This document shows, in pieces, positions 35,952-43,927 of a stretch of DNA of 64,000 bases. The DNA comes from an uncultured Flavobacteriaceae bacterium (GTDB lineage: Bacteria; Bacteroidota; Bacteroidia; Flavobacteriales; Flavobacteriaceae): contig CAJJAZ010000005.1 in NCBI GenBank assembly GCA_905182295.1, positions 207,704 through 271,703 of the forward strand. Reading direction: 5' to 3'. The notes under the pieces are model-generated. The model had not been told where the DNA came from and did not search any database. It saw nothing but the letters and a program-made list of their open reading frames with translations. Position numbers and translations under genes: made by a program. How positions within the stretch are numbered: position 1 is the first letter of the stretch; each line of letters opens with the position of its first letter.

Positions 35952-36855
35952 AAGCTTTATGATTTAATGCAGGATAATTTCTAAGAAAAGTTCCCAACAA
36001 CAAGCCAGAAATCAAATGCCAAATTCCCCAAAAAGCAGTTAAAATAGCCATGCCCCCTAAACCATCAAAAAAAGTAAATATCAAGAGTAAGCCAAGTCCT
36101 GAATTTTGAATGCCCGTCTCAATGGTAATTGTCTTGGTGTCTTTCCAAGATAGTCCCCACCATTTAGCTAAGCTAAAACCTGTAGTAAATGCAACAAAAT
36201 TATGGAGTAACACCAACCAAAAAACCTCCATAACATAGCGCTCAAAAGCTTCCAAGTTTTTTCCCAGAGCCAGAAAGATAAGGGCTATAAAAAAAAGCAG
36301 GGAAAGTTTTTTCATAACACTAGAAGCCCTTTGGGCAAGAAGAGGGAATTTTTCATGAATAAACATTCCTAAAACCAACGGAACTCCCAAAATCAAACCC
36401 ACTAATTTTACCATTTCAATGGGCTCCACCGACACAGATTTCAAAATAACTGAAGTTGGTTCATACAAATTACCCCAAAAAGCAAGATTTAATGGGGTCA
36501 TTACCACGGCTAAAAGTGTAGCAATAGCCGTTAAACTAACTGACAAGGCGTCATTCCCTTTTGAAAAATGAGTGATAAAATTGGAGATATTTCCTCCAGG
36601 ACATGCAGCCACTAAAATCATTCCTAAAGCAATACTAGGTGTCGGTTTTAAAAATAGAACAAGCAAAAAACTAATCAAGGGAAAAATTAAAAATTGACTC
36701 GCTACACCTACAATGAGTGCCTTGGGCTTTAAAATAACTGGTTTAAAATCGCGCCAACCTATGGATAAGGCTATTCCAAACATCACAAAAGCTAGGGCAA
36801 TATTTAACACCCAAATACTGTCGTTATCAAAATTAATCTGTGCTTGTTCTAACAA
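35944..36855 (-). CDS. Bile acid:sodium symporter family protein
   Basis: A 303-residue membrane protein with nine or ten hydrophobic segments. Family marks include the central ILVAACPGGNISNFITHFSKGNDALSVSLTAIATLL, where the GGNxSN motif lies in the crossover region that binds Na+, and IETGIQNSGLGLLLIFTFFD, the second crossover. BASS-type carriers transport organic acids with Na+; in bacteria the substrates include pantothenate and other carboxylates, and none can be assigned here. It ends within the first codons of the acyltransferase gene and starts 2 bp after the CsaA-like gene, so the three form one operon. Confidence 0.88.
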   Translation of the reverse strand: MLEQAQINFDNDSIWVLNIALAFVMFGIALSIGWRDFKPVILKPKALIVGVASQFLIFPLISFLLVLFLKPTPSIALGMILVAACPGGNISNFITHFSKGNDALSVSLTAIATLLAVVMTPLNLAFWGNLYEPTSVILKSVSVEPIEMVKLVGLILGVPLVLGMFIHEKFPLLAQRASSVMKKLSLLFFIALIFLALGKNLEAFERYVMEVFWLVLLHNFVAFTTGFSLAKWWGLSWKDTKTITIETGIQNSGLGLLLIFTFFDGLGGMAILTAFWGIWHLISGLLLGTFLRNYPALNHKAYD

Positions 36856-36857
36856 TA

Positions 36858-37199
36858 TTATGAAATTTTTAATCCGTTCTTTACTTTAGACATAGGCTGT
36901 AGCAAAGTAACCTCGTCTCCATTCACTGCACCCAAAACCAAGCATTGGCTTTTCAAATTAGCAATTTGCTTTTCTGGAAAATTCACAACAGCCACAAGCT
37001 GTTTTCCAATCAAAGCCTCTTTACGATACAATTTGGTGATTTGTGCAGAGGTTTTCAATATACCTATAGGTGCGCCAAAATCTATAAAAAGTCTATAAGC
37101 AGGTCTGTGTGCCTCGGGGAAATCTAGCACATCTATGACAGTGCCTACCCGAATAACTACTTTTTCAAAATCACTCCAAGTCAATTGATTGGAATCCAT
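36858..37199 (-). CDS. csaA: tRNA-binding domain protein, CsaA-like
   Basis: A 113-residue protein composed of one OB-fold tRNA-binding domain: FEKVVIRVGTVIDVLDFPEAHRPAYRLFIDFG, ILKTSAQITKLYRKEALIGKQLVAVVNFPEKQIANLKSQCLVLGA. This is the length and pattern of CsaA, a dimeric protein with chaperone-like activity in Bacillus and tRNA-binding ability. It is encoded 2 bp before the symporter gene and 32 bp after the DinB-like gene. The physiological role in Bacteroidota is not established. Confidence 0.92.
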   Translation of the reverse strand: MDSNQLTWSDFEKVVIRVGTVIDVLDFPEAHRPAYRLFIDFGAPIGILKTSAQITKLYRKEALIGKQLVAVVNFPEKQIANLKSQCLVLGAVNGDEVTLLQPMSKVKNGLKIS

Positions 37200-37231
37200 A
37201 GGTCTTAATATTTAAGCTTATTTCAAAAGTG

Positions 37232-37774
37232 TCAATCTTGATTAAATTGTTCTAAGGCTTGCTTTATTTGAGTCAAATGGTGGTTGCCATGCCAGGCATA
37301 CATCCCCAAATAATCATATAAAAAATGAAAAGACTTAGTATCAGGATGTTGAAAACGACTGTTGAAATCATTCTCGTCCATTTTATGCAATAAAAATACC
37401 CATTTACGATGAACTGCGGAAAGATGGTCTAAAGAGAATTGTATGGGCGCTGATGCATCTGAAAGTAGCGACCAAGCTTTTTCATCATAAGCTTTTATCA
37501 CAGGTTCATTTTCAGTGAGGGTCCATTTAAACCTAGTGTAAGCATGATGGTGGCTGTCTGCAATATGGTGAATGAGCTGTCTAATAGTCCATGCACCTCT
37601 TCTAAGCGGACTCTCTAAAAATGATTCTTCCAAGTGAATGAATACCTCTAAAAGTGAAGCAGGCAATTGATCCACTTCATAAATCCATTGATTTATCTTT
37701 TGGCGATTGAACTGACCCACAGACGAATACCTCCCAATTGGAAATACTATTGGGTCAATATTTGAAACACTCAT
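37232..37774 (-). CDS. DinB/YfiT-like metal-dependent hydrolase or thiol transferase
   Basis: A 180-residue four-helix protein of the DinB superfamily, YfiT branch. It shows the metal-site histidines in IHHIADSHHHAY (near residue 68) and in MYAWHGNHHLTQI near the C-terminus, with the start DPIVFPIGRYSS typical of YfiT/BstA bacillithiol S-transferases. In Bacteroidota, where bacillithiol occurs in some species, such proteins are often named putative bacillithiol transferase; I regard that as likely but unproven. It is the first gene of a minus-strand operon with csaA, the symporter and the acyltransferase, and divergent from the cold-shock gene. Confidence 0.85.
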   Translation of the reverse strand: MSVSNIDPIVFPIGRYSSVGQFNRQKINQWIYEVDQLPASLLEVFIHLEESFLESPLRRGAWTIRQLIHHIADSHHHAYTRFKWTLTENEPVIKAYDEKAWSLLSDASAPIQFSLDHLSAVHRKWVFLLHKMDENDFNSRFQHPDTKSFHFLYDYLGMYAWHGNHHLTQIKQALEQFNQD

Positions 37775-37851
37775 ATACTAGAATTATTTATTATTTATGG
37801 GTAGTTGAAAATATAAGTCACTTAATTGAAAGGATTTAAGAATATATCACT

Positions 37852-37859
37852 TACATTTG
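37852..37859 (+). promoter_or_regulatory. Promoter -7 element for the cold-shock gene
   Basis: TACATTTG, exact TAnnTTTG, ending 29 bp before the ATG. A TTG lies at 37826-37828 but its 23-bp spacing is longer than usual. Confidence 0.6.
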
Positions 37860-37888
37860 CAACTAATATAATTTTTTAATTTTTAGTA

Positions 37889-38080
37889 ATGAACAAAGGA
37901 ACAGTAAAATTCTTCAACGACACCAAAGGATTTGGTTTTATAAGCGAAGAAGGAGCAGGTAAAGAACATTTCGTACACATCTCAGGATTAATCGATGAGA
38001 TTCGTGAAGGGGATGAAGTAGAATTCGAGCTTGAGCAAGGAAAAAAAGGATTGAATGCGGTAAACGTTAAAGTGATCTAA
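37889..38080 (+). CDS. Cold-shock domain protein
   Basis: A 63-residue single cold-shock domain protein, a small beta-barrel RNA chaperone. The RNP1-like KGFGFISEE and RNP2-like HFVHISG motifs are intact, with the start NKGTVKFFNDTKGFGFI. CspA homologues of this length melt RNA structure and help translation at low temperature or during growth transition. It is a monocistronic unit between its own promoter and a strong terminator. Its 5' leader is short (about 25 bases) and AT-rich, unlike the long thermosensing leader of E. coli cspA. Confidence 0.96.
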   Translation: MNKGTVKFFNDTKGFGFISEEGAGKEHFVHISGLIDEIREGDEVEFELEQGKKGLNAVNVKVI

Positions 38081-38106
38081 TCATATACAACCTTTTCAAA
38101 AAACTA

Positions 38107-38135
38107 AAGCCTGTCCATTTGGACAGGCTTTTTTT
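38107..38135 (+). terminator. Intrinsic terminator of the cold-shock gene
   Basis: Perfect 10-bp stem AAGCCTGTCC / GGACAGGCTT with ATTT loop, followed by T5. A strong stem 26 bp after the stop codon. Confidence 0.92.
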
Positions 38136-38141
38136 ATGAAG

Positions 38142-38178
38142 TTAAAACATATAAAGCCTCGTGAAACCTATGTTTTAA
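38142..38178. repeat. Perfect inverted repeat, first of two, downstream of the PPIase gene
   Basis: Arms TTAAAACATA and TATGTTTTAA (10 bp, perfect) around 17 bases. It follows the cold-shock terminator and precedes a second hairpin. Its role is unknown. Confidence 0.5.
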
Positions 38179-38193
38179 AGTTTGTAGTTAATA

Positions 38194-38226
38194 CTGGCAA
38201 CACGATTTCAGGTATGGTGTTGCCAG
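38194..38226. repeat. Perfect inverted repeat, second of two, downstream of the PPIase gene
   Basis: Arms CTGGCAACAC and GTGTTGCCAG (10 bp, perfect) around 13 bases, 14 bp past the PPIase stop on the minus strand. It may be a factor-independent-like stop for that gene, but no U run follows the stem. Confidence 0.55.
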
Positions 38227-38239
38227 CAAAAACAATATA

Positions 38240-39178
38240 TTATTTAGCCCCTACGAGCTCTACATCAAAAACCAATATGGCGTCTGGAGGAATAACACCA
38301 CCAGCACCAGCACTTCCATATGCCAAATCAGATGGAATTACAAATCGAGCTTTATCACCTACGTGTAATAATTGTAGGCCTTCATCCCAACCTGAGATTA
38401 CTTGACCAATACCCAATTGAAATTCAATAGGCTCTTTTCTTTTATAAGAGGAATCAAAAACAGTCCCATCTATAAGTGCTCCTTGATAGTGCACAGAAAC
38501 TTGCTGCCCTTTTTCCGCTTTAACACCAGAACCTTTTTGAATAATCTGATATCTCAATCCCGAAGCAGTCTCAGAAAAACCAGCAGATACTTGATCCAAA
38601 GCTTGTGTTTGAACAGCTCTAGCTTCAGCCATACGCTTTTCTCTAGATCCCTCAAAAGTTCTGAAAGCTTCTACAGCATTCCAAGCCTCAGCTACTGCCC
38701 CAACCCTTACAATAGCTAAAGTATCCAAAGTATCTCCTTGAGCAATAGCATCTACAATATCTTGCCCTTCTACCACATATCCAAAAACAGTGTGTTTATT
38801 GTCCAACCAAGGGGTGGCTACATGCGTAATAAAAAACTGCGTTCCATTAGTACCTGGTCCAGCATTAGCCATTGACAATACTCCAGGGCCATTATGTGTT
38901 AAGTCTGAGTGAAATTCGTCGTCAAACTTATACCCACCATCACCAGTTCCTGTTCCCAAAGGGCAACCCCCTTGTATCATAAAATCTGGAATAACCCTAT
39001 GGAATTTTAATCCATCGTAGTAAGGGGTTCCTTGTGGCTTTACATTATTTTCTAAATTCCCCTCTGCCAATGCCACTAAGTTACCTACAGTACCAGGTGT
39101 TTTGTCATGGGTTAATTTTACTGTAATAGCGCCTTTAGAAGTATTGAATTTGGCGTAAATTCCGTCTTGCATAATCAC
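38240..39178 (-). CDS. Peptidylprolyl isomerase: cyclophilin-FKBP fusion
   Basis: A 312-residue protein with two unrelated prolyl-isomerase domains in one chain. Residues about 8-165 are cyclophilin (KFHRVIPDFMIQGGCPLGTGTGDGG, PGVLSMANAGPGTNGTQFFI, DNKHTVFGYVVEG). Residues about 205-312 are FKBP (GQQVSVHYQGALIDGTVFDSS, GWDEGLQLLHVGDKARFVIPSDLAYG, PPDAILVFDVELV). A charged helical linker joins them. No signal peptide is seen, so it should act in the cytoplasm as a folding catalyst. The start may be ATG 39178 or 39172, 2 codons on. It has its own -7 element within the space after the M28 gene. Confidence 0.95.
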   Translation of the reverse strand: MIMQDGIYAKFNTSKGAITVKLTHDKTPGTVGNLVALAEGNLENNVKPQGTPYYDGLKFHRVIPDFMIQGGCPLGTGTGDGGYKFDDEFHSDLTHNGPGVLSMANAGPGTNGTQFFITHVATPWLDNKHTVFGYVVEGQDIVDAIAQGDTLDTLAIVRVGAVAEAWNAVEAFRTFEGSREKRMAEARAVQTQALDQVSAGFSETASGLRYQIIQKGSGVKAEKGQQVSVHYQGALIDGTVFDSSYKRKEPIEFQLGIGQVISGWDEGLQLLHVGDKARFVIPSDLAYGSAGAGGVIPPDAILVFDVELVGAK

Positions 39179-39194
39179 TTTTTTTAATGAGGGG

Positions 39195-39202
39195 CAAATA
39201 TA
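39195..39202 (-). promoter_or_regulatory. Promoter -7 element for the PPIase fusion
   Basis: TATATTTG on the minus strand, exact TAnnTTTG, ending 16 bp before the ATG. The -33 region lies in the end of the upstream M28 gene, with no clear TTTG. Confidence 0.6.
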
Positions 39203-39208
39203 GGAATT

Positions 39209-40603
39209 CTATTTAATTTCAGCAGCCTCTAAACCATAGCGATCAAATAAATATACCAGAGCAGTCATAGCTGCAGTCCCCATATCCAACTCTCTTTTAT
39301 TCACCGCGTCAAAAGTATCTGTAGCAGCATGGTGGTGGTCAAAATAACGTTGAGAATCTGGTCTTAAACCAGCCAAAACAATGCCCTCTTTCTTTAAAGG
39401 TCCAATATCTGCTCCTGAGCCACCTTCTGTAAAAGTATGGGCCATATAAGGTTCAAAAAGTGCTTTCCATTTCATGATTTGTGACATGTTTTCAGCAGAG
39501 GCATCAAAAGAAAAACCCCTTGGTGTAAAGCCTCCAGAGTCACTCTCAAGAGCGAAAATATGGCGCTCCCCCAATTCACTGGTTCTTTTAGCATAGGCTG
39601 TTCCTCCCCTAAGTCCGTTTTCTTCATTCATAAACATCACTACCCTAATGGTTCTTTTTGGGGAGTAATTTAACTTTTTTAATATCTCTAAAACAGCCAT
39701 ACTTTGTACACAACCAGCACCATCATCATGAGCGCCATCTCCTACATCCCATGAATCCAAATGCCCTCCAACAACAATAATTTCCTCTGGAAATTCACTC
39801 CCTTTAATTTCTCCAATCACATTGTGAGAAATTACATCTGCAAGCGTTCTACAGTTTTGCTTGAAATAAAATCTCAAAGAAGGGTTTAATTCTAGGGTAG
39901 TACTTAAAAAATTCGCATGATTCGTAGATATAGCTGCAGCTGGAATTTTCATGGAGTCAGAAAGATCACCATAAGACATCCCACCAGTATGAGGGTAATC
40001 ATCTAATCTCAAATTCATAGATCTAACTATCACACCAACAGCTCCGTATTTAGCTGCCTCGGCGGCGCCTTTAGACCTTTGATCCACTGCTTTTGAATAA
40101 GCGCCAAATGTGTTAATCATTCTAGGATCCATAGGCCTATTAAAAAAAACAATTTTACCAGAAATAGCCTTTTTACCTAGTGTTTTTAATTCATCCAAAG
40201 AAGTCACTTCAACAAGCCCAGCTTTAATTCCTAAAGAAGGTGTGGCTACTGATCCGCCCAATGCTAGAATAGGAATATTAGTGGTTGCCCCAGGAGACAG
40301 TTCCATATAAGCGAATTCAGGGGTCCCCCTCACCCATTTTGGTACGGTTATTTCTTGCTTCCACACCTTGTCTAAGGTCAAATTCTCTATCACTTTATAG
40401 GTATAATCTACTGCCAGTTCTGCTTGTACCGAACCAGACAGACGCCCTCCAATCTGGTTGGACAAATGGTTGAGCCAATCGTGTGATTTACTCTCACTCA
40501 GCGCAGTATCATATATACTATTAATAAAGGATGCATCTATATTTTCTTGGGCCTGAAGGCCAATGCTACAAAAAGAAAACAGTGTAATTAATGTCAATTT
40601 CAT
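39209..40603 (-). CDS. Secreted M28-family metallopeptidase
   Basis: From ATG 40603 the protein has 464 residues, with a signal peptide (LTLITLFSFCSIGLQA). Before the catalytic domain is a PA-like region (KAISGKIVFFNRPM), as in secreted M28 enzymes. The two-zinc centre is visible: VVGGHLDSWDVGDGAHDDGAGC near residue 280, EENGLRGG (Glu pair), ALESDSGGF and FDHHHAATDTFDAV near the end, which supplies the last His. The enzyme is predicted to be an extracellular or periplasmic aminopeptidase or glutamate carboxypeptidase-like. A longer start at 40630 would overlap the response-regulator gene by 17 bp and would put extra residues before the signal peptide, so it is less likely. Confidence 0.92.
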   Translation of the reverse strand: MKLTLITLFSFCSIGLQAQENIDASFINSIYDTALSESKSHDWLNHLSNQIGGRLSGSVQAELAVDYTYKVIENLTLDKVWKQEITVPKWVRGTPEFAYMELSPGATTNIPILALGGSVATPSLGIKAGLVEVTSLDELKTLGKKAISGKIVFFNRPMDPRMINTFGAYSKAVDQRSKGAAEAAKYGAVGVIVRSMNLRLDDYPHTGGMSYGDLSDSMKIPAAAISTNHANFLSTTLELNPSLRFYFKQNCRTLADVISHNVIGEIKGSEFPEEIIVVGGHLDSWDVGDGAHDDGAGCVQSMAVLEILKKLNYSPKRTIRVVMFMNEENGLRGGTAYAKRTSELGERHIFALESDSGGFTPRGFSFDASAENMSQIMKWKALFEPYMAHTFTEGGSGADIGPLKKEGIVLAGLRPDSQRYFDHHHAATDTFDAVNKRELDMGTAAMTALVYLFDRYGLEAAEIK

Positions 40604-40613
40604 ATTATTTATT

Positions 40614-41783
40614 TTAATTTTTAGAAGCAAATAAACGCACGTCGTTACCGCTTATTTCAGAAGCTCCTAAAATCAATAATCGCTCTACAACATTGCGTAA
40701 TTCTCTGATATTCCCAGTCCAATCATAAGACTGAAGGGCACCAATAGCCTCCTGTGAAAACACTTTGGGCTGGGTTCCCTGAGCATTGGCTATTTGCTTT
40801 GAAAAATGATTAATCAGTAATGGAATGTCCTCTTTTCGTTCATTTAAAGCCGGTACATCAATAATAATTACGGCCAAACGGTGGTATAAATCTTCTCTAA
40901 AACGCCCTTCCTTAATCTCTTCTTTAAGGTTTTTGTTTGTAGCGGCTAAAACCCGTACATCTACTTTAATGTCTTTATCAGAACCTACCCTAGTGATTTT
41001 TTGTTCCTGTAAAGCCCTAAGTACTTTAGCCTGAGCAGAAAGACTCATATCTCCTATCTCATCTAAAAATAGGGTTCCCCCATGCGCCATTTCAAATTTT
41101 CCTGACCGATCTTTTACGGCAGAGGTAAAAGCCCCTTTCACGTGACCAAATAACTCGCTTTCAATAAGTTCAGAAGGAATAGCCGCACAATTCACTTCTA
41201 CAAAGGCAGCTGTCACCCTATTTCCCTTTTCATGAATCCAATGGGCAACCAATTCTTTTCCACTGCCATTAGGGCCTGTAATCAAGACCCTTGCATCTGT
41301 GGGAGCTACTTTATCAATCATTTGTTGCACATGAGATATGGCCTTACTACCACCGATCATTTCATATCCATTAGATACTTTTTGTTTAAGCAAAGTATTC
41401 TCTACCAACAAATCTTTTTTCTCAAGGGCATTCCTTGCAGCGGTCAACAACCTGTTTAAATCGGGTGGCTTAGAAATATAATCAAAAGCACCCAATCGCA
41501 TTGTTTCCACAGCAGTTTCAAGATCACCATGACCAGAAATCATAATGAATGAAGTAAATGGTGCAATTTCCTTAGCTTTAATAAGCACTTCTACCCCATC
41601 CATTTTAGGCATTTTAATATCACATAAAACCAAGGCATAGTCCTTGCTTTGAATCATTTCAATAGCAGATTGTCCATCGTAGGCAGCCTCTATTTCATAA
41701 GTCTCAAAGGCTTCTGCAAGAATCTTAACAAGCACCCTACTAATAGCCGCTTCATCTTCAACAACAAGAATGTTTGAATTCAT
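40614..41783 (-). CDS. NtrC-type response regulator lacking a DNA-binding domain
   Basis: A 389-residue regulator with receiver domain (1-120; phospho-acceptor Asp55 in LCDIKMP, SGHGD, Lys in DYISKP), a linker, and a sigma-54-type AAA+ domain (about 142-375). Walker A is GPNGSGKE near 170, Walker B FLDEIGD near 240, and the sigma-54-contacting loop reads GAFTSA (217-222) rather than GAFTGA. The sequence stops just after the AAA+ lid (NIRELRNVVERLL...LFASKN), so the Fis-type helix-turn-helix is absent. It may work without specific enhancer binding or by contacting other regulators. No histidine kinase is adjacent. The stop is 10 bp from the M28 gene and its start adjoins mscS. Confidence 0.9.
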   Translation of the reverse strand: MNSNILVVEDEAAISRVLVKILAEAFETYEIEAAYDGQSAIEMIQSKDYALVLCDIKMPKMDGVEVLIKAKEIAPFTSFIMISGHGDLETAVETMRLGAFDYISKPPDLNRLLTAARNALEKKDLLVENTLLKQKVSNGYEMIGGSKAISHVQQMIDKVAPTDARVLITGPNGSGKELVAHWIHEKGNRVTAAFVEVNCAAIPSELIESELFGHVKGAFTSAVKDRSGKFEMAHGGTLFLDEIGDMSLSAQAKVLRALQEQKITRVGSDKDIKVDVRVLAATNKNLKEEIKEGRFREDLYHRLAVIIIDVPALNERKEDIPLLINHFSKQIANAQGTQPKVFSQEAIGALQSYDWTGNIRELRNVVERLLILGASEISGNDVRLFASKN

Positions 41784-42632
41784 TTATGAATGGTTATAGA
41801 AGTGAACATCTCTTTGTGGAAATGGAATGGACACTTTATTATCTTTAAAAATTGTTGCAATTTTATAACGAATCTCACTTTTCAACTTGGGATCCGTGAA
41901 AGAATCTGCAATAGAAAAGTGCAGAGAAAATACCAGGGCGGAATCTCCAAAATCATCAAATAAAACAAAGGGTTTAGGCGATTTCAAGACGCCTTTTTGA
42001 GCCTCAGCAACAGACACCAGTAAATCAGTTACTACATTTATATCTGAATCATAAGACACGCCTATAGTGACTTTTTCACGGGTCGTTTTATGGTTTTGCG
42101 TGTAATTGAAAATACTATTAGTTAGAAAAATATGGTTTGGAATGACTATCACCTTGTCGTCTCGGGTAATCGCTCTGGTGGTTCTCAATCTAATTTCGAA
42201 CACCTTACCCACCTTATCATCTACTTCGATAATGTCTCCAACGTGCAGCGATTGATCTAAAATGATCAAAATACCTGAAATAATGTCTTGAAATAAGTAT
42301 TGAAGTGCAAAACCCAGACCGACAAATAAAGCGGCAGAGGCTGTAAGAAAAACAGTGAGATCTATTCCTGAGGAATGTAACACTGTTACGGTAACTAAAA
42401 TATAAAAGAGATACTTTAAAAAGCCGAAAATACTGGTGAACTTGTTTTTGTCATCTTCAGGCAGTTTTGCATTTACAATCTTTTTAATGAGCTTCAAAAG
42501 ATAACTCACAAAAATAAGGGCCGCTATAATCAAAAGAATAGTCCCTGTCGTAATGTGAACGGTATCCGATGGAAACAAGGAGGTAGTCAGCCCATTTTTT
42601 ATAAGCCCTAAAAATTTCTGAATCGCATTCAT
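41784..42632 (-). CDS. MscS-type mechanosensitive ion channel
   Basis: A 282-residue channel that relieves turgor on hypo-osmotic shock. It has three N-terminal membrane segments; the third, FLTASAALFVGLGFALQYLFQDIISG, is the pore helix with the family's Ala/Gly packing pattern. The cytoplasmic beta domain begins at QSLHVGDIIEVDDKVGKVFEIRLRTTRAIT, followed by VIPNHIFLTNSIFNYTQ and the C-terminal alpha-beta region ending PFPQRDVHFYN. The size fits the short MscS form. It abuts the response-regulator gene, with the start codon one base after the mscS stop, so the two are co-transcribed. Confidence 0.94.
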   Translation of the reverse strand: MNAIQKFLGLIKNGLTTSLFPSDTVHITTGTILLIIAALIFVSYLLKLIKKIVNAKLPEDDKNKFTSIFGFLKYLFYILVTVTVLHSSGIDLTVFLTASAALFVGLGFALQYLFQDIISGILIILDQSLHVGDIIEVDDKVGKVFEIRLRTTRAITRDDKVIVIPNHIFLTNSIFNYTQNHKTTREKVTIGVSYDSDINVVTDLLVSVAEAQKGVLKSPKPFVLFDDFGDSALVFSLHFSIADSFTDPKLKSEIRYKIATIFKDNKVSIPFPQRDVHFYNHS

Positions 42633-42696
42633 AAGAATTGTTTACGCTTCTAAAATAAGCAAATAAACTGACACCAAGCGGCCTTTAAAAGCAAAA

Positions 42697-42726
42697 CCCA
42701 CCCTTAAAACGAGTTCTAAGGATGGG
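42697..42726 (-). terminator. Probable terminator of the grpE-dnaJ operon
   Basis: Stem CCCACCCTTA / TAAGGATGGG with one mismatch and a 10-base loop; on the minus strand it is followed by TTTTGC and TTTT. It lies between dnaJ and the mscS gene, 95 bp past the dnaJ stop. The T tract is short, so it is only probable. Confidence 0.5.
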
Positions 42727-42820
42727 AAAAAAAATTGCTATGAAAAAGAATTACCTAATAGTTGTACTATTAAGTAAAAATCAAATATACACAAATTCTC
42801 AATAAAATAATAAAAAAGCT

Positions 42821-43918
42821 TTAAGCAAACATATCTTTTACCTTTTCGAAAAATGACTTATCAGATTTTTCGGGCTTTGGCTCAAAATTTTCATCACCTT
42901 GCATCTTTTCAAAAAAGGCTTTTTGCTCTTTATTCAATTCTTTTGGTGTCCATACATTAACGTGCACCAATAAATCTCCCGCTCCATAACCATTAATACT
43001 CTTGATACCTTTTCCTCTGAGTCTTAATATTTTGCCAGACTGCAGACCAGGCTCAAGTTTGATTCTGGCTTTACCAGAAACAGTATCAATATCTTTAGAA
43101 GTCCCCAATACAGCGTCTGATAAACTGATATATAAATCATAATGAAGGTTATCTCCTTCTCTTTTCAAGGTCTCATGCTCTAAAGTCTCAATGGCAACTA
43201 TTAAGTCACCAGGAACACCATTTCCAGGAGCATCATTGCCTTTCCCTCCAACTTTTAACTGCATACCATCTTCTACCCCTGCAGGTATTTGAATACTCAC
43301 AGTGTCTTCCTGAATCAACATTCCTTGAGCGTCAGCATCATTTGGCTTGGAATCAATAATTTGTCCACTTCCACTACAGCTACTACATGTTGCAGCCGTT
43401 TGCATCCTCCCCAATATGGTGTTGGCGATTTTAGTGACTTGACCCTGACCATTACAAGTAGCACAAGTCTTATAAGTAACCCCTTCTGCCTGCTTTTTCC
43501 TTCTAACTTTTACCGTCTTCTCTACTCCTTGTGCTACCTCTTCAAGATTTAATTTCACCCTAATCCTAAGGTTACTCCCTTTAGCCCTTCGCTGCCCTCC
43601 GCCACCGAATCCACCTCCAAAGGCACCACCAAAAACATCACCAAATTGGCTAAATATATCATCCATATTCATTCCACCTCCACCACCAAATCCACCTTCA
43701 AATGCTTGGTGACCGTACTGGTCGTATTTAGCCTTTTTATTAGGATCACTTAAAATTTCATAAGCTTCTGCAGATTTTTTAAAAAGCGCTTCCGCTTTTG
43801 AATCACCAGGATTTTTATCTGGATGGTACTCAATGGCTTTTTTCCTATAAGCTTTTTTAATTTCTGCAGCTGTGGCGCTTTTAGAAATACCTAATATGTC
43901 GTAAAAATCTTCTTTCAT
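42821..43918 (-). CDS. dnaJ: Chaperone DnaJ with reduced zinc-finger region
   Basis: DnaJ delivers substrates to DnaK and stimulates its ATPase. The 365-residue chain has the J domain with YHPDKN near residue 33, a Gly/Phe-rich segment (GGFGGGGGMNMDDIF and following), the substrate-binding beta domains and the C-terminal dimerisation region. The central zinc region normally carries four CxxCxGxG motifs; here only two appear (CATCNGQG, CSSCSGSG), separated by ILGRMQTAA, so at most one zinc can be held. I recall this as a Bacteroidota trait. It is encoded 9 bp after grpE, the usual heat-shock pair. Confidence 0.96.
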   Translation of the reverse strand: MKEDFYDILGISKSATAAEIKKAYRKKAIEYHPDKNPGDSKAEALFKKSAEAYEILSDPNKKAKYDQYGHQAFEGGFGGGGGMNMDDIFSQFGDVFGGAFGGGFGGGGQRRAKGSNLRIRVKLNLEEVAQGVEKTVKVRRKKQAEGVTYKTCATCNGQGQVTKIANTILGRMQTAATCSSCSGSGQIIDSKPNDADAQGMLIQEDTVSIQIPAGVEDGMQLKVGGKGNDAPGNGVPGDLIVAIETLEHETLKREGDNLHYDLYISLSDAVLGTSKDIDTVSGKARIKLEPGLQSGKILRLRGKGIKSINGYGAGDLLVHVNVWTPKELNKEQKAFFEKMQGDENFEPKPEKSDKSFFEKVKDMFA

Positions 43919-43927
43919 AAAACTTAA

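Noticed and set aside
42740..42805. 21-codon ORF with a signal-peptide-like start in the dnaJ-mscS gap
   Set aside because: Too short, AT-rich, no promoter, and it overlaps sequence expected to be the operon 3' region.
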